Assembly (NCBI RefSeq): GCF_031846515.1
Contig: NZ_JAVRHO010000017.1
Location: forward strand, 31,281 to 95,280
From: Autumnicola lenta
GTDB lineage: Bacteria; Bacteroidota; Bacteroidia; Flavobacteriales; Flavobacteriaceae
Length of the DNA: 64,000 bases
Direction: 5' to 3'
Part shown: positions 32,850 through 44,105 of the stretch, in pieces
Position numbering within the stretch: position 1 is the first letter of the stretch
Layout of the letters: every line of letters begins with the position of its first letter
Position numbers and translations under genes: made by a program
Notes under the pieces: model-generated
Databases searched by the model: none
What the model was told of the DNA's origin: nothing
The model's input: only the letters and a program-made list of their open reading frames with translations

Positions 32850-35800
32850 ATGGTAAAAAATCTACTTTTCCCTTCTATATGGATTATACTATTTTTCCTG
32901 GCTCCGATGGAGGTGGTTGGGCAGTGTCCAACATCTGTAGGGGTAACTGCAAACCCGGGAACCATAATTTGTGCGGGGGAGTCGATTACATTTACCGCAA
33001 ATCAAACAGGGGGTTCTCTTCTGCAATACCAGTGGTTAATTAATGGAAATGAAGTTGAAAATGAAACAAATCCTACTTTTACAATTAGCTCCTTAACAAA
33101 TGGTCAAAGAGTGAGAGTAAGGGTCACCTCCTCGTCTGGAGGTCAAACTAATTGTCCTGCACTAAGTAGTGAAGTTCCCATTACTGTAAATCCAATACGC
33201 ACAGTTTCTGCTACCATATCTGCAAATAACTCTAACATTTGCCCAAGCCAGACAGTGAGTTTTACTATTTCCTCACAATCTAATATTGGAAGTGGCTCAC
33301 AGTATGAATGGAGGGTCAACGGCACTTCCCAAGGAACCAGCAATACATTTTCCAGTAGTAGTCTAGTCGCCGGAGACAACATTCAGTTGTGGGTTGATTC
33401 ATCTGTGCCCTGTACAGATCCAATCCTTTCAAACACTATAACAATTAGTGAAAAAGCCGGTCCCCCTGCAACTCCAGGAACTGTAAGCGGCGAGACTACA
33501 ATTTGTCCAGGTTCAATAGGATTAGTATATCAAATTAGCTCTGTTGCAAACGCAACATCTTATGAATGGCAACTTCCTTCCGGTTGGTCGGGTACCAGCA
33601 CCACAAATTCTATAACAGTTACTTCAGGAAATACAGGTAACGCTACAATAAAAGTAAGAGCTAAAAATGAGTGTGGAAATAGCGAATTTCAGACTTTAGA
33701 TGTCACTGTTCAGGATGCAACTCCCTCACAACCGGGAGCTATTTCAGGACCTACATCTGTGTGTCCTGGGGTTTCTGCTGATTACAGTATTTCCGCAGTA
33801 GCTCGTGCTACGGAATACATCTGGACATTGCCTGATGGCAGTACCCAAACCACCACTGCGCCTAATATTTCGGTTACCACTAATACCTCCGGCAGCAGTA
33901 ACATCTCTGTACAGGCAAAAAATACTTGTGGCTCCAGTACTAAAAAAACTTTAAATGTTTCGTTGAAGCCCGGGAAACCTGCAACTCCTGCTACAATTAC
34001 CGGCAATGCCGCAGTGTGTCCCGGAATTTCTCAAACTTACAGCGTTGCCGCAGTTACAGGAGCAACATCTTATGCTTGGACTTTACCCACAGGATGGACA
34101 GGCACTAGCACCTCCAGAAGTATTAGCGTAAACACGGGAACAGCAGGAGGCAACATTAGTGTTATTGCCATGAATGATTGTGATGATAGTGATGTGCGAG
34201 AATTGAGCGTAACAGTAGATGCGGGAACTCCCGCAGTACCCGAATTTATTTCACCACTTACTGATGTTTGTCCCGGAGTGGCTGAAACTTTTACAGTGAA
34301 TGAAGTCGCTGGAGCAACAAGGTATATCTGGACTCTTCCAAATGGTTGGAGTGGAACCAGCACGACGAATACAATTTCCATAACTTCGGCAAATTCAGGC
34401 ACAGGATCTATTTCTGTCCAGTCAACAAATGGTTGCGGCACAAGTGCAAAAAAGGCTATTCAGGTAGCTATTAGACCACCCTCACCCACAATGACTGCTA
34501 CTATTCAGGGACCCAATAATGTTTGTGCCTCCACTGCAGGATTAACCTTTACTATACCTGATGTGCAATATGCGACAGAATATGTTTGGAGTGCTCCGGG
34601 CTGGAATATCACTAATGGTCAGGGAAGCAGAACAGTCACTGTTACTTCGGGAACCGGAGCCGGAACTATAAGTGTAAAGGCAAAAAATGATTGTGGTGAA
34701 AGTGTTGCTGCAACTAAAAATATCACTGTTACTTCGGGAGTTCCAGCTAACCCTGGTACTATAACTTCAAGTTTGGGCAATAATACTAACATTTGTCCTC
34801 CGTCAGAAGGTATAACTTTTACGGTTTCTGCAGTAACAGGAGCTACAGGCTATTCATGGAGTTTACCTGCTGGCTGGGAAATTACTGCAGGAGCAAATAC
34901 ACGATCCATTACTGTAAGAGTAACTGCCAACGCCCGCTATCAAGACGAAAATGTTTCTGTTAGGGCTACCAACGTCTGTGGGCAAAGTGTCCAGACAAGC
35001 ACCTTTTCAGACATAAGAGTTAATAATTTTATATTAACAAATGTTGGTCAAGATAAAACTGTGTGCCGGGTAAGAAATCCTATTTCAATTGATGTACAGG
35101 CATCATTTGGGAGTTCAGATAGACTCACCCCTAATTTTACATCAACTGGTACTGGAGCTTTTGGAAATGTACCTCCAGGAAATAAAAATATTCCCACAAA
35201 TTATACTATTACCTATACACCAAGCGCAGCCGATACACTTCAGAACAGTATCACCATCACACTTAAAGTACCTCCTCCAACTGGGGGAGGAAGTAACAGG
35301 CCCTGTGGAACTGGTGAAGATCAAATGATCATTTCCTTTAAAGATTCCCCAACAGCATCCATAGCAACCCCTGCAGCAATTTGTACCGGCTCTTCTACCA
35401 ATTTAACTATTACCGGCACACCAAATTCAAGAGTTACCTATAGAAAAGGAACACAAACAGGATTAACAGTAGATATAGGCACCTCCGGTACTGCAACCAT
35501 AGCCTCAGGAAATCTTACAGCTAATACTGTTTTTACCTTAACAGGTATAACGAATCTGGATTCACCCACTTGTTCAAATACCAGTTTATCCTCTGCAGCT
35601 ACTGTAACTGTCACTCAAACACCTACCGCTACAATTTCCTATGCCGGGCCATATTGTAAATCTTTAAATACAGCACAAACTCCTACCCTTTCGGGAACCA
35701 ATGCTTATACTGGTGGAACATTCACCGCAACGGGAGATCTTGCTTCAAAAATTAATACTTCAACAGGAGCATTTACACCTACTAATGTTGCAGCAGGTAC

Positions 35801-38800
35801 TTATACTGTGACATATACTATTCCGGCAGCTGGAGGTTGTCCGGCCAGTACAGCCACAACAGAAATCACTATCACTCCTCTACCAACAGCTGCTATAGCT
35901 TACGAAAGCAGTCCGTTTTGTTCCTCAGACAGCACAGACAAACTGGTCACTTTAACCGGCACCAATGCTTACACAGGAGGCACTTACAGCTCCACCAATG
36001 GCCTTGATCTTAATGCATCTACCGGTTTAATTAAAGCTGCTTCCAGCACTCCGGGAAATTATACTGTGACCTATAGCCTTCCTGCGGCTGCAGGTTGTGG
36101 AGTTGTTACTGCTACCACACAGGTTACTGTAACAGAAATTCCTGTTCCTGTAATTTCTTATACCGAAAACCAAATTTGTAAGGAAGACACGAACACTTAT
36201 AATCCTGCTATAACCGGCACAGGGATAGTTACAGGGGGGACTTTTTCAGCTCCTTCTGGTTTAAATATTACCTCTGCTGGTATTGTTAATCCTTCAGCCA
36301 GTACTCCGGGCACTTATAAAGTGACCTACACTCTGGCACCTGCCAATGGCTGTAGCCAGATAACTGCAGAAAACGAAATTACTATTACTCCGGTCCCTTC
36401 TGTAGAAATAAGCTATGCAGGTCCGTTCTGTGAATCAACAACAGGTACAAAACAGGTTATCCTGGCTAATGGAACCGGAGCTTTTGAAAATGGAAGTTAT
36501 AGTGTTACACCAGCCGGTTTGACTATAAATTCTTCTACAGGTGCCATTACACCTTCAACCAGCAATGCAGGAGAATACAACGTGACCTATACTATTCCTT
36601 CGGGAGGGGGCTGTGAGTCTAAAGTTTCTGAAACTACAGTTAAGATTACTGCTGTTCCCAGGGCAACCATAAGTTATCCTGATGCAGCATTTTGTAGTCA
36701 AGATGTTAATACTTACAATGTTACCTATAGCAATACTGATGGCAATTTTGAGAATGGAACTTTTACTGGTACAGCTGGTTTAATTATCGACAGCTCCACA
36801 GGCGCAATAACTCCTGAAGGAAGTACGCCGGGACCACATACAATTACCTATACTATTCCTACTGCAGATGGTTGTGAAGCTGTAACTACAGCTGTCAACA
36901 TAGACATCATAAAACCGGTAGAAATAACTGCTCAACCCTTCAACGTGGGAAAATGTGCAGGTGAAACGGCACGATTAGAGGTAGTTGCACAAGGAAATGA
37001 TCTAACCTATCAGTGGTTTAAAGATGGTGCAGAAGTTCCCGGTGCAACCTCAGCAATTTTGGAATACTCCCCAGTAGATCCCGATGATGCCGCACAATAC
37101 TATGTCGAAGTATCTGGATCATCACCCTGTTCTTCTGTTACTTCGGAAACTGTAAGTCTAATTGTAGATCAAAATATTGAGGTTGATTCTACACCAGAAG
37201 ATAAAGAATTATGTGTTGGGGATTCTGCTTCTTTTACTGTAGATGCATCAGCCAACGGTGGAGCTGTAGAGTACCAATGGATGAGAAATGGTGTTGAGCT
37301 AGAAGGAAGAACTAATAGCTCTTTAGTTCTTGAAAACATTTCTTTAGAAGATGAAGGTGAATACACTGTGTTTTTGGAAGGTCCTGAAGGTTTTACCTGC
37401 TCTACCATTACCTATACCGCAGGAAGTTTAGATGTCTTTGAAAAACCAGTTCCAAATGCCGGAAACAATATTACTGCTTGTTATTCTGAAGGAGCTATTG
37501 CCATCACTGATGGTGCTTCGGTTACTAATTCCAGTGCTATATTGTGGGAAGCGGACGGAACCGGAACGATTAACAATGCTGATGAATTAACAGGAGCCAC
37601 TTACACACCAGGACCTGATGAAACCGGAACTATTACTTTAATTTTAACTGCCTTCGGAAATTCAACCTGTACCGAGGTTGAAGTACAAAAAACCTTACAA
37701 ATTGAAAGGCTGCCTGTCATTTCTGCCTTCAGCTATTCCGCTGTGGAGTTTTGTGAAACAGATTCAGTAGAAAAAGAACCGATACTTGAAGGAAATAATG
37801 CTTTTCAGAATGGCTCTTTTTATGTTACTCCAGCTAACGGTTTAAGTATAACTGCAGATGGTAGAATTAATCCCTCAGACAGTGATCCCGGCACCTATCA
37901 AATTAAATATTCCACCCCGGCAGGAACATATTGCTACCATATTGAAAGTGAAGCAGTTACTGTGGTAATAGGCTTAGAACCTATTGCAGATTTTTCCTAT
38001 AATGGCAGCATATATTGTAGAGATACCCGGGACGCATCTCAAAATGTAAACCCAATAATCTCTCTTACTGAAGCCAGGGGTGAGAATTTTGATACATTTA
38101 TTGTTATAGATGCTACTGGTACAGTTATTACTAATTCAGGACTTGACTTAAATGCTGAAACCGGGGCAATAAATCTATCCAATAGTGCTGCCGGAGATTA
38201 TATCATTCAAAGAACCCTCAATTATACAGATGCTGAAGAAGATGGTTGTGTTGCCGTTACTGCTGAATTTCCTATAACCATTTCTGATAAACCTATTGCC
38301 GACTTTTCTTATTCAAGTTCAGAATACTGTTCAGATGTTATTACTAACCCAGTTGTTCAATTAGCAACTGGAGCGGTTGCCGGAACATTTTCTGAAAAAG
38401 ACGGAAAAACAGGGTTAGTTTTTTCTAACACTTCAACAGGTGAAATTAATATAGCCACAAGTATTCCAGGTGAATATATCATAGTCAATACGGTTGATAT
38501 AGTTGATGATGGTTGTGATCCTGTTTATTTCGAGTTCCCGCTTACAATTACCAGAAAATCTGATGCAACTTTCACATACACCAAACAAGACTACTGTATA
38601 ACTGATCAGCTAGCTGCAGTATCAGAAGGTTTTGAAGCAGGTGGAACCTTTTCAAGCTTAAACAATACGCTTGGTAATAAGTTAAATGCTTCTACAGGTA
38701 ATATTACCTGGACTCTTACAGACAATAGTATTGCCGGCTCCCACACGATAATCTATAAAATTGCCGGCAAAGGTAGCTGTGAGGATGTGGAACACTCCTT

Positions 38801-41800
38801 TACCATTAACATAGATCCTATTCCACAGGGAGGAAAATTATCCTTTGGAACTTTTGGAAATATGTTTGTCATATGTGACAATCCAGGGACTAATTATGCC
38901 GTCGATTTAGCGCTGACCGAAAGCGTTGGTCGTGTAGCTGTATGGAAATACCGCACTAGCACCGCTACAACCTGGTCTGATCTTATGATTGATGGTGCGC
39001 TGTTTACCGGCACCATGCTTCCTGCTGCCGTTTTAGAAGATTTATTAGCCGCTGGCAATATGGAAAGTATGGTCTTTCGGGTTCAGCTTGGAGGTGGTGG
39101 ATGTTCCGCTACAGTTTTTTCTGAAACGGGAATTGTAAGTGTAATTTCTGCTAATATCATAAAACCGACTCCGGTTACAGTAAGTGATGAAGTGATTTGT
39201 ATAGGAGACGAAATAACTTTATCCTCTACTGCAGAATATTTAAATGGTCCTGACATAGCAGATGGAGGAGCATTTTACAGAGCATCAATCACAAGAGATG
39301 ATAATCCGTGGAGAATTAACCGTGATCCAAATGGTCAATTTCAGTCAAGTGCAAATAACACTAAACCTGATATTTGGGAAAGGGCTAACCCACGTGCTTA
39401 CTCCACTGCAGATATTACCTCTCCTTACACTGTAAGGGATAACATTAGATGGGAATCAGACGGTCAACCAGGTTTTGCCATAGTTTCAGGAAATAGGACC
39501 TCCACTCTTGAAACACCTATTTTCAACATTGACGGTTTTGATCAGGCAATTTTAACTTTTGATCAAGCCTTTAATTTAACCCCCGGGGCTTCAATTCGGG
39601 TTGAAATATCTACAAATGGTGGCAGTACTTATCTACCACAGGCATTATATGAAAGAACCGGCCCAATGAGGAGCGGGAATTTTGGAAATTTTAGCGCTGG
39701 AGATATTACTACCCGACCAAATAACAAGATTAGAATTGACCTTGGAAATTATATGGGGCAGGGAAATCTCAGGATTCAGTTTAAGTTCGTTGGAGCAAGA
39801 GTTGGCGATGTTTGGGCTTTAGATAATATTGATATTCCTGATGGTCCCCGTGATGTTTCCACTGTATGGACAGATTATACAGATCCCAATAATCCGGTAG
39901 TTATTGGAAGATCAAATACAGAAACCTGGGAACCCACAAAAATTGGGCTCAATACTTTTGAGGTTCAGAGATTCATGATTTACAATTCTGCTGGAGATGA
40001 ATGTGAAAACACTACTCCACCTGTAGAAGTTGAAGTTTTTGTGTATGATAGTTACACCTCTACCCCTTCTGCAGCATCTATTGCTTGCGGCACTAATAGC
40101 TTTAATTTATCGGTAGCGGTAACAGGTGGCAAGCAAGGCTCAATAAATAGTTACCCCACTGCTGATGGCTTTATAGGTCATTGGGAGGTAGTCAATTCTC
40201 CCGAAGGATATAGTTATAATGAAGCTCATTTTTCAGGTGGAATAAACAATCCAACAGCGGTGTTTACACCTAATGTTATAGGTAGTTTTACAGTAAGGTG
40301 GAACCTGGAACTTGAAGATGCCAACGCTGTTTCAGAATGTGAAAATGTGATCAATGAGATCGATCTTAATATTTATGATAAATATGCCTCTACAGCTACG
40401 GCTACAGTAGAAGCCTGTGGTATTAACAATATTTCTTTGGAAGGAACAATGGTGGGGCAACTGCACGGGGCTGTTACAGCTTACCCTACTCCAGATGGAA
40501 CTTATGGAGAATGGCAGGTTATTTCATCTCCAACTAATTATTCTTATTCAACTGATCATTTTTCTGACCTAACCGATCCTTCCGCTGTATTTACTCCAAA
40601 TTCTGTTGGGGACTATATCTTACGCTGGGCAATTATAAATGAAAACAATACGGGCTGTGAACATACAATGACAAATGTTACTGTAACCCTTTACGACTCT
40701 TATACATCCACTGCCACAGCTGCTCTGGATACTTGTGAGAATAATAGTTATAATCTGAATGCTACTGTCACAGGTGGTCTTCAGGGAGAAGAAGGAACAT
40801 TACCAACCCCAGACGGTACAACAGGTTTTTGGGAGGTAGTTGAGAGTCCGACTGGATACACAGTTTCAGAAGGCCATTTCGTCGGGGGAAGTTCAAATCC
40901 CAATGCTGTATTTACCCCTGTTGTTCTTGGAGAATATACCTTGCAATGGAACTTAGTGAACCAAAATCTTGCAGCAGAGTGTTTATCCCCTGCTACGGTG
41001 TCGTTTAAATTATTTGACAGCTATACTCTTACTGCGGAAGCGGAGGCGGGAAGCTGTGGCAACTATGCCATACAATTAACAGGAACAACCACAGGCTTCT
41101 GGCAAACTAACGTTACATTTCCCACACAAGATGGATATATTGGGCAATGGAGAGTTGAAGGCGGTGCCGGTAATTTCTCGAATTCCGATCCAGCTGATCC
41201 AATCGAGCCTCTGAACAATCCAGATGCAATTTTTACAGCTACTGGTTTTGGAACTTATACTTTTTACTGGGAATTAATTCCTGATCCTAATCATGAAAGT
41301 GAATTCATTGAGAACACATCCTGCCCTGCTATTGCTGCAGAAGTAATAATAGATCTTCAGGGATGTACCGCTTTAGATTTTGACGGATTAAATGACAGAG
41401 TTCTAATAGACCATGCCTACCCGGATGTAATGAGTATTGAAGCCTGGATTCGTCCAAAAGAAACCGGAGGCACAATAATTTCGGGACCAAATTTCCGTAT
41501 AACTACTCCAGCTGATGTTGTTCCAAACTCCAGGTGGTATCATATTGCTGTTTCGAATGGAAAGCTCTACATAGACGGTGTTGACAGGTCTGATTTAACC
41601 CTTGGAAATAGTGCCGGTTCAAAGACAGTGATTGGAGCTGAAATTATTAACGGCGAAGCCACCAATTTCTTTCACGGCTGGATTGAAGAAGTAAGATTAT
41701 GGAAGAGAGCATTGACTGTAGAGCAAATTCAGTTTATGATGAACCAACGACTTATAGATAATGGTGCTCAAATGGGAGAGCAAATTCCTATGGACGCACC

Positions 41801-43925
41801 TGGAGGATTAACGTATGCTGATCTTGCCGGTTATTACAGATTAATTTCAGCAAACCCTGATCCGGCAGGATTAGTAACATTTGATGGTGCTTTAATGCCT
41901 GTAAATGGTGAAACTGCTAACCTGGCCAATGCTGCAATTCCTGGTAGATTGATAAATATGGAAACCAATCAGGAGAATACTGCTCCTCTCCCTTATTTTT
42001 CAGGAAACAACGGAATGTGGGGAACAGATGCTACCTGGGCGAGACCAAACGTATGGGATCCACCACACACTGGTCCTATAGAATGGAATATCGCACGCAT
42101 ATCCCATAATATCAATTCTGGCTCTAAAGACATAACTGTTCTTGGCTTGCTCTCCGATTCAGGCGAACTTACCATTGCTAACCCATCCGGAGCAGAAAAC
42201 GAGAATAACAGCGGTCAATTCTTAAATATTACCCATTATCTCCTGCTTAACGGCAATATAGACTTAGTAGGTGAATCTCAACTATTGCAGGGCGAAGTAG
42301 GCATACTGGATGAAAGTAGTGCTGGCTGGCTGGAAAGAGATCAGCAAGGCACACGTAGTAGCTTTAATTATAACTATTGGTCCAGCCCTGTAAGTTTACA
42401 GGGAGAAGCCAATAATTCCAACTATACTATTGCCCAGGTTCTTCGGGACGGAACAGACAGCAATAATCCCCAGATCATAAATTTCAGGCCCGGACACAAT
42501 GCTGCAGACAATGCAAGGACAAATGCTGTTACAGTTAGCGAATATTGGCTTTGGAGATTTAATGGCACTTCTGATGTTTATGAAGAATGGATTCATATTG
42601 GTTCCTCCGGAACCCTACGAACAGGGGAAGGTTTTACCATGAAGGGAACAGATGGAAATGCCGACATCGAAATACGCCAGAACTATGTATTTAAAGGAAA
42701 ACCACATAATGGTGATTTTACCCTTCCTGTAGGAATGGACAAAAATTATCTTATAGGGAATCCATATCCATCTGCAATAGATGCACGGGAATTCATTCTC
42801 GATAACCTAAACGGAGATGATGTAAGTGGAGCCCGAAACACCCGCAATGTTTTTAATGGCGTTGTTTACTTCTGGGACCACTTTGCAGGACATACCCACA
42901 TCCTGAGGGAATATGTAGGAGGTTATGCGGCATTAACTTTGGCAGGAGCTGTTCCGGCAGTTTCCATAGATGAAAGAATAAATGCCAATGAAGAATCGGG
43001 AACAAAAACTCCTCAGCAATATATTCCTGTTGGCCAGGGGTTCTTCATCAATACAGGGCTGGAAACCACCTCAGAAGGTGAGGCTGGAAACTCTATTAGT
43101 GTGGATGCAGGTAATATAGAATTTAAAAACAGTCAGAGAGAAACTGTACGGGAGACTTCGGATAATTCCATTTTCCTAAAACCAATTTATCCTTCAAAGA
43201 AAACTACGAAAGCACAAGATGAACGCGCAAAAATAAGGCTAAGATTTGATTCTCCTAAAGGTTATCACCGGCAGATCTTAGTCGCTGCCGATCCTATAAC
43301 TACAGATAACGTCGATCTGGGATACGATGCTCCTTTAATCGAATATAACCTGGATGACATGTACTGGATTATTAATCAAAGAGAATATGTTATACAAGCC
43401 GTTCCTGACTTCGGAAAGGAAAGGATACTGCCTCTTGGCGTTCAATTGGAAGAAAAAGGAAATTTCACGATAGCCATAGATTCAAGGGAAAACCTGGGGG
43501 AAGATCATAAAATCTACCTTCAAGATAAACTGAGAGATAGTATCCATGATTTTAAAGACGGTCCCTACAAAGAAGAATCTGAAAGCGGCTTTATAGATGA
43601 AAGGTTTAGTATTGTTTTTCATAAAAAAGAAGTTCCTGTCCCCGGCAATGGAGAAGCAGAGGAAGAGGAAGAAGAATCTATTTTTGACGCAATTAATATA
43701 GCCTTTAAACATTCTTCAAGGGAATTAAAAGTATACAATCCGGATCTTATAAATATTTCTCATGTTATTTTGTTTGACCTTACAGGAAAGAAAGTACAGG
43801 AATTCAATAATATTGCTACTGAGAAAGAAGTGACTCTACCGGTGGTACAATTTCCCTCTTCGGTATATATCGTGAAACTGTTCAGTGATAAAAGAACACA
43901 CAACAAAAAGATTCTCATGAAATAA
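32850..43925 (+). CDS. Giant T9SS-secreted modular protein 1 (PKD-like/Ig/LamG)
   Basis: 3691 aa. Signal peptide about 1-25 (IILFFLAPMEVVGQ). In order: an Ig-like region; six PKD-like repeats of about 85 residues (204-722, each with 'VCPG..', W, and a closing 'AKN.CG'); about five copies of a second ISYAGPFC/TVTYTIP repeat (922-1355); two Ig-like domains (1355-1530, YQWFKDGAEVPG); more of the second repeat (1620-1987). Then a jelly-roll-like domain (2140-2335); four copies of an unassigned SYTSTATA repeat (2400-2838); a LamG-like domain (2838-2966, ending FFHGWIEEVRLWKRAL); the shared scaffold; and a T9SS type A-like sorting domain (3610-3691). Probably cell-surface or secreted adhesin. No catalytic domain recognised. 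Confidence 0.88.
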   Translation: MVKNLLFPSIWIILFFLAPMEVVGQCPTSVGVTANPGTIICAGESITFTANQTGGSLLQYQWLINGNEVENETNPTFTISSLTNGQRVRVRVTSSSGGQTNCPALSSEVPITVNPIRTVSATISANNSNICPSQTVSFTISSQSNIGSGSQYEWRVNGTSQGTSNTFSSSSLVAGDNIQLWVDSSVPCTDPILSNTITISEKAGPPATPGTVSGETTICPGSIGLVYQISSVANATSYEWQLPSGWSGTSTTNSITVTSGNTGNATIKVRAKNECGNSEFQTLDVTVQDATPSQPGAISGPTSVCPGVSADYSISAVARATEYIWTLPDGSTQTTTAPNISVTTNTSGSSNISVQAKNTCGSSTKKTLNVSLKPGKPATPATITGNAAVCPGISQTYSVAAVTGATSYAWTLPTGWTGTSTSRSISVNTGTAGGNISVIAMNDCDDSDVRELSVTVDAGTPAVPEFISPLTDVCPGVAETFTVNEVAGATRYIWTLPNGWSGTSTTNTISITSANSGTGSISVQSTNGCGTSAKKAIQVAIRPPSPTMTATIQGPNNVCASTAGLTFTIPDVQYATEYVWSAPGWNITNGQGSRTVTVTSGTGAGTISVKAKNDCGESVAATKNITVTSGVPANPGTITSSLGNNTNICPPSEGITFTVSAVTGATGYSWSLPAGWEITAGANTRSITVRVTANARYQDENVSVRATNVCGQSVQTSTFSDIRVNNFILTNVGQDKTVCRVRNPISIDVQASFGSSDRLTPNFTSTGTGAFGNVPPGNKNIPTNYTITYTPSAADTLQNSITITLKVPPPTGGGSNRPCGTGEDQMIISFKDSPTASIATPAAICTGSSTNLTITGTPNSRVTYRKGTQTGLTVDIGTSGTATIASGNLTANTVFTLTGITNLDSPTCSNTSLSSAATVTVTQTPTATISYAGPYCKSLNTAQTPTLSGTNAYTGGTFTATGDLASKINTSTGAFTPTNVAAGTYTVTYTIPAAGGCPASTATTEITITPLPTAAIAYESSPFCSSDSTDKLVTLTGTNAYTGGTYSSTNGLDLNASTGLIKAASSTPGNYTVTYSLPAAAGCGVVTATTQVTVTEIPVPVISYTENQICKEDTNTYNPAITGTGIVTGGTFSAPSGLNITSAGIVNPSASTPGTYKVTYTLAPANGCSQITAENEITITPVPSVEISYAGPFCESTTGTKQVILANGTGAFENGSYSVTPAGLTINSSTGAITPSTSNAGEYNVTYTIPSGGGCESKVSETTVKITAVPRATISYPDAAFCSQDVNTYNVTYSNTDGNFENGTFTGTAGLIIDSSTGAITPEGSTPGPHTITYTIPTADGCEAVTTAVNIDIIKPVEITAQPFNVGKCAGETARLEVVAQGNDLTYQWFKDGAEVPGATSAILEYSPVDPDDAAQYYVEVSGSSPCSSVTSETVSLIVDQNIEVDSTPEDKELCVGDSASFTVDASANGGAVEYQWMRNGVELEGRTNSSLVLENISLEDEGEYTVFLEGPEGFTCSTITYTAGSLDVFEKPVPNAGNNITACYSEGAIAITDGASVTNSSAILWEADGTGTINNADELTGATYTPGPDETGTITLILTAFGNSTCTEVEVQKTLQIERLPVISAFSYSAVEFCETDSVEKEPILEGNNAFQNGSFYVTPANGLSITADGRINPSDSDPGTYQIKYSTPAGTYCYHIESEAVTVVIGLEPIADFSYNGSIYCRDTRDASQNVNPIISLTEARGENFDTFIVIDATGTVITNSGLDLNAETGAINLSNSAAGDYIIQRTLNYTDAEEDGCVAVTAEFPITISDKPIADFSYSSSEYCSDVITNPVVQLATGAVAGTFSEKDGKTGLVFSNTSTGEINIATSIPGEYIIVNTVDIVDDGCDPVYFEFPLTITRKSDATFTYTKQDYCITDQLAAVSEGFEAGGTFSSLNNTLGNKLNASTGNITWTLTDNSIAGSHTIIYKIAGKGSCEDVEHSFTINIDPIPQGGKLSFGTFGNMFVICDNPGTNYAVDLALTESVGRVAVWKYRTSTATTWSDLMIDGALFTGTMLPAAVLEDLLAAGNMESMVFRVQLGGGGCSATVFSETGIVSVISANIIKPTPVTVSDEVICIGDEITLSSTAEYLNGPDIADGGAFYRASITRDDNPWRINRDPNGQFQSSANNTKPDIWERANPRAYSTADITSPYTVRDNIRWESDGQPGFAIVSGNRTSTLETPIFNIDGFDQAILTFDQAFNLTPGASIRVEISTNGGSTYLPQALYERTGPMRSGNFGNFSAGDITTRPNNKIRIDLGNYMGQGNLRIQFKFVGARVGDVWALDNIDIPDGPRDVSTVWTDYTDPNNPVVIGRSNTETWEPTKIGLNTFEVQRFMIYNSAGDECENTTPPVEVEVFVYDSYTSTPSAASIACGTNSFNLSVAVTGGKQGSINSYPTADGFIGHWEVVNSPEGYSYNEAHFSGGINNPTAVFTPNVIGSFTVRWNLELEDANAVSECENVINEIDLNIYDKYASTATATVEACGINNISLEGTMVGQLHGAVTAYPTPDGTYGEWQVISSPTNYSYSTDHFSDLTDPSAVFTPNSVGDYILRWAIINENNTGCEHTMTNVTVTLYDSYTSTATAALDTCENNSYNLNATVTGGLQGEEGTLPTPDGTTGFWEVVESPTGYTVSEGHFVGGSSNPNAVFTPVVLGEYTLQWNLVNQNLAAECLSPATVSFKLFDSYTLTAEAEAGSCGNYAIQLTGTTTGFWQTNVTFPTQDGYIGQWRVEGGAGNFSNSDPADPIEPLNNPDAIFTATGFGTYTFYWELIPDPNHESEFIENTSCPAIAAEVIIDLQGCTALDFDGLNDRVLIDHAYPDVMSIEAWIRPKETGGTIISGPNFRITTPADVVPNSRWYHIAVSNGKLYIDGVDRSDLTLGNSAGSKTVIGAEIINGEATNFFHGWIEEVRLWKRALTVEQIQFMMNQRLIDNGAQMGEQIPMDAPGGLTYADLAGYYRLISANPDPAGLVTFDGALMPVNGETANLANAAIPGRLINMETNQENTAPLPYFSGNNGMWGTDATWARPNVWDPPHTGPIEWNIARISHNINSGSKDITVLGLLSDSGELTIANPSGAENENNSGQFLNITHYLLLNGNIDLVGESQLLQGEVGILDESSAGWLERDQQGTRSSFNYNYWSSPVSLQGEANNSNYTIAQVLRDGTDSNNPQIINFRPGHNAADNARTNAVTVSEYWLWRFNGTSDVYEEWIHIGSSGTLRTGEGFTMKGTDGNADIEIRQNYVFKGKPHNGDFTLPVGMDKNYLIGNPYPSAIDAREFILDNLNGDDVSGARNTRNVFNGVVYFWDHFAGHTHILREYVGGYAALTLAGAVPAVSIDERINANEESGTKTPQQYIPVGQGFFINTGLETTSEGEAGNSISVDAGNIEFKNSQRETVRETSDNSIFLKPIYPSKKTTKAQDERAKIRLRFDSPKGYHRQILVAADPITTDNVDLGYDAPLIEYNLDDMYWIINQREYVIQAVPDFGKERILPLGVQLEEKGNFTIAIDSRENLGEDHKIYLQDKLRDSIHDFKDGPYKEESESGFIDERFSIVFHKKEVPVPGNGEAEEEEEESIFDAINIAFKHSSRELKVYNPDLINISHVILFDLTGKKVQEFNNIATEKEVTLPVVQFPSSVYIVKLFSDKRTHNKKILMK

Positions 43926-44025
43926 ATAGCTCCCGCCAGGTAAGCTTATCCGCTAATATAGTTTTAGCTAAATTTGCATCAACTAACCTGCATAGATTAC
44001 AAAATTCTTACAAATTGAACTTCCA

Positions 44026-44070
44026 GAGGGTGTTTTTAACTGTAAAGTAACACCCTTTGCCGTTTTTTGT
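44026..44070 (+). terminator. Terminator-like hairpin between giant genes 1 and 2
   Basis: GGGTGTTTTTAACTGTAAAGTAACACCC stem-loop, then TTTGCCGTTTTTTG. It lies 100 bases after the stop of gene 1 and 36 bases before the ATG of gene 2. Could also be an attenuator for gene 2. Confidence 0.5.
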
Positions 44071-44105
44071 ATACATTTACCACTCAAGCATTTATCAACT
44101 TGCGT

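Noticed and set aside
44067..44105. TTG start extending giant gene 2
   Set aside because: It lies in the tail of the hairpin and adds a polar stretch before the export signal.
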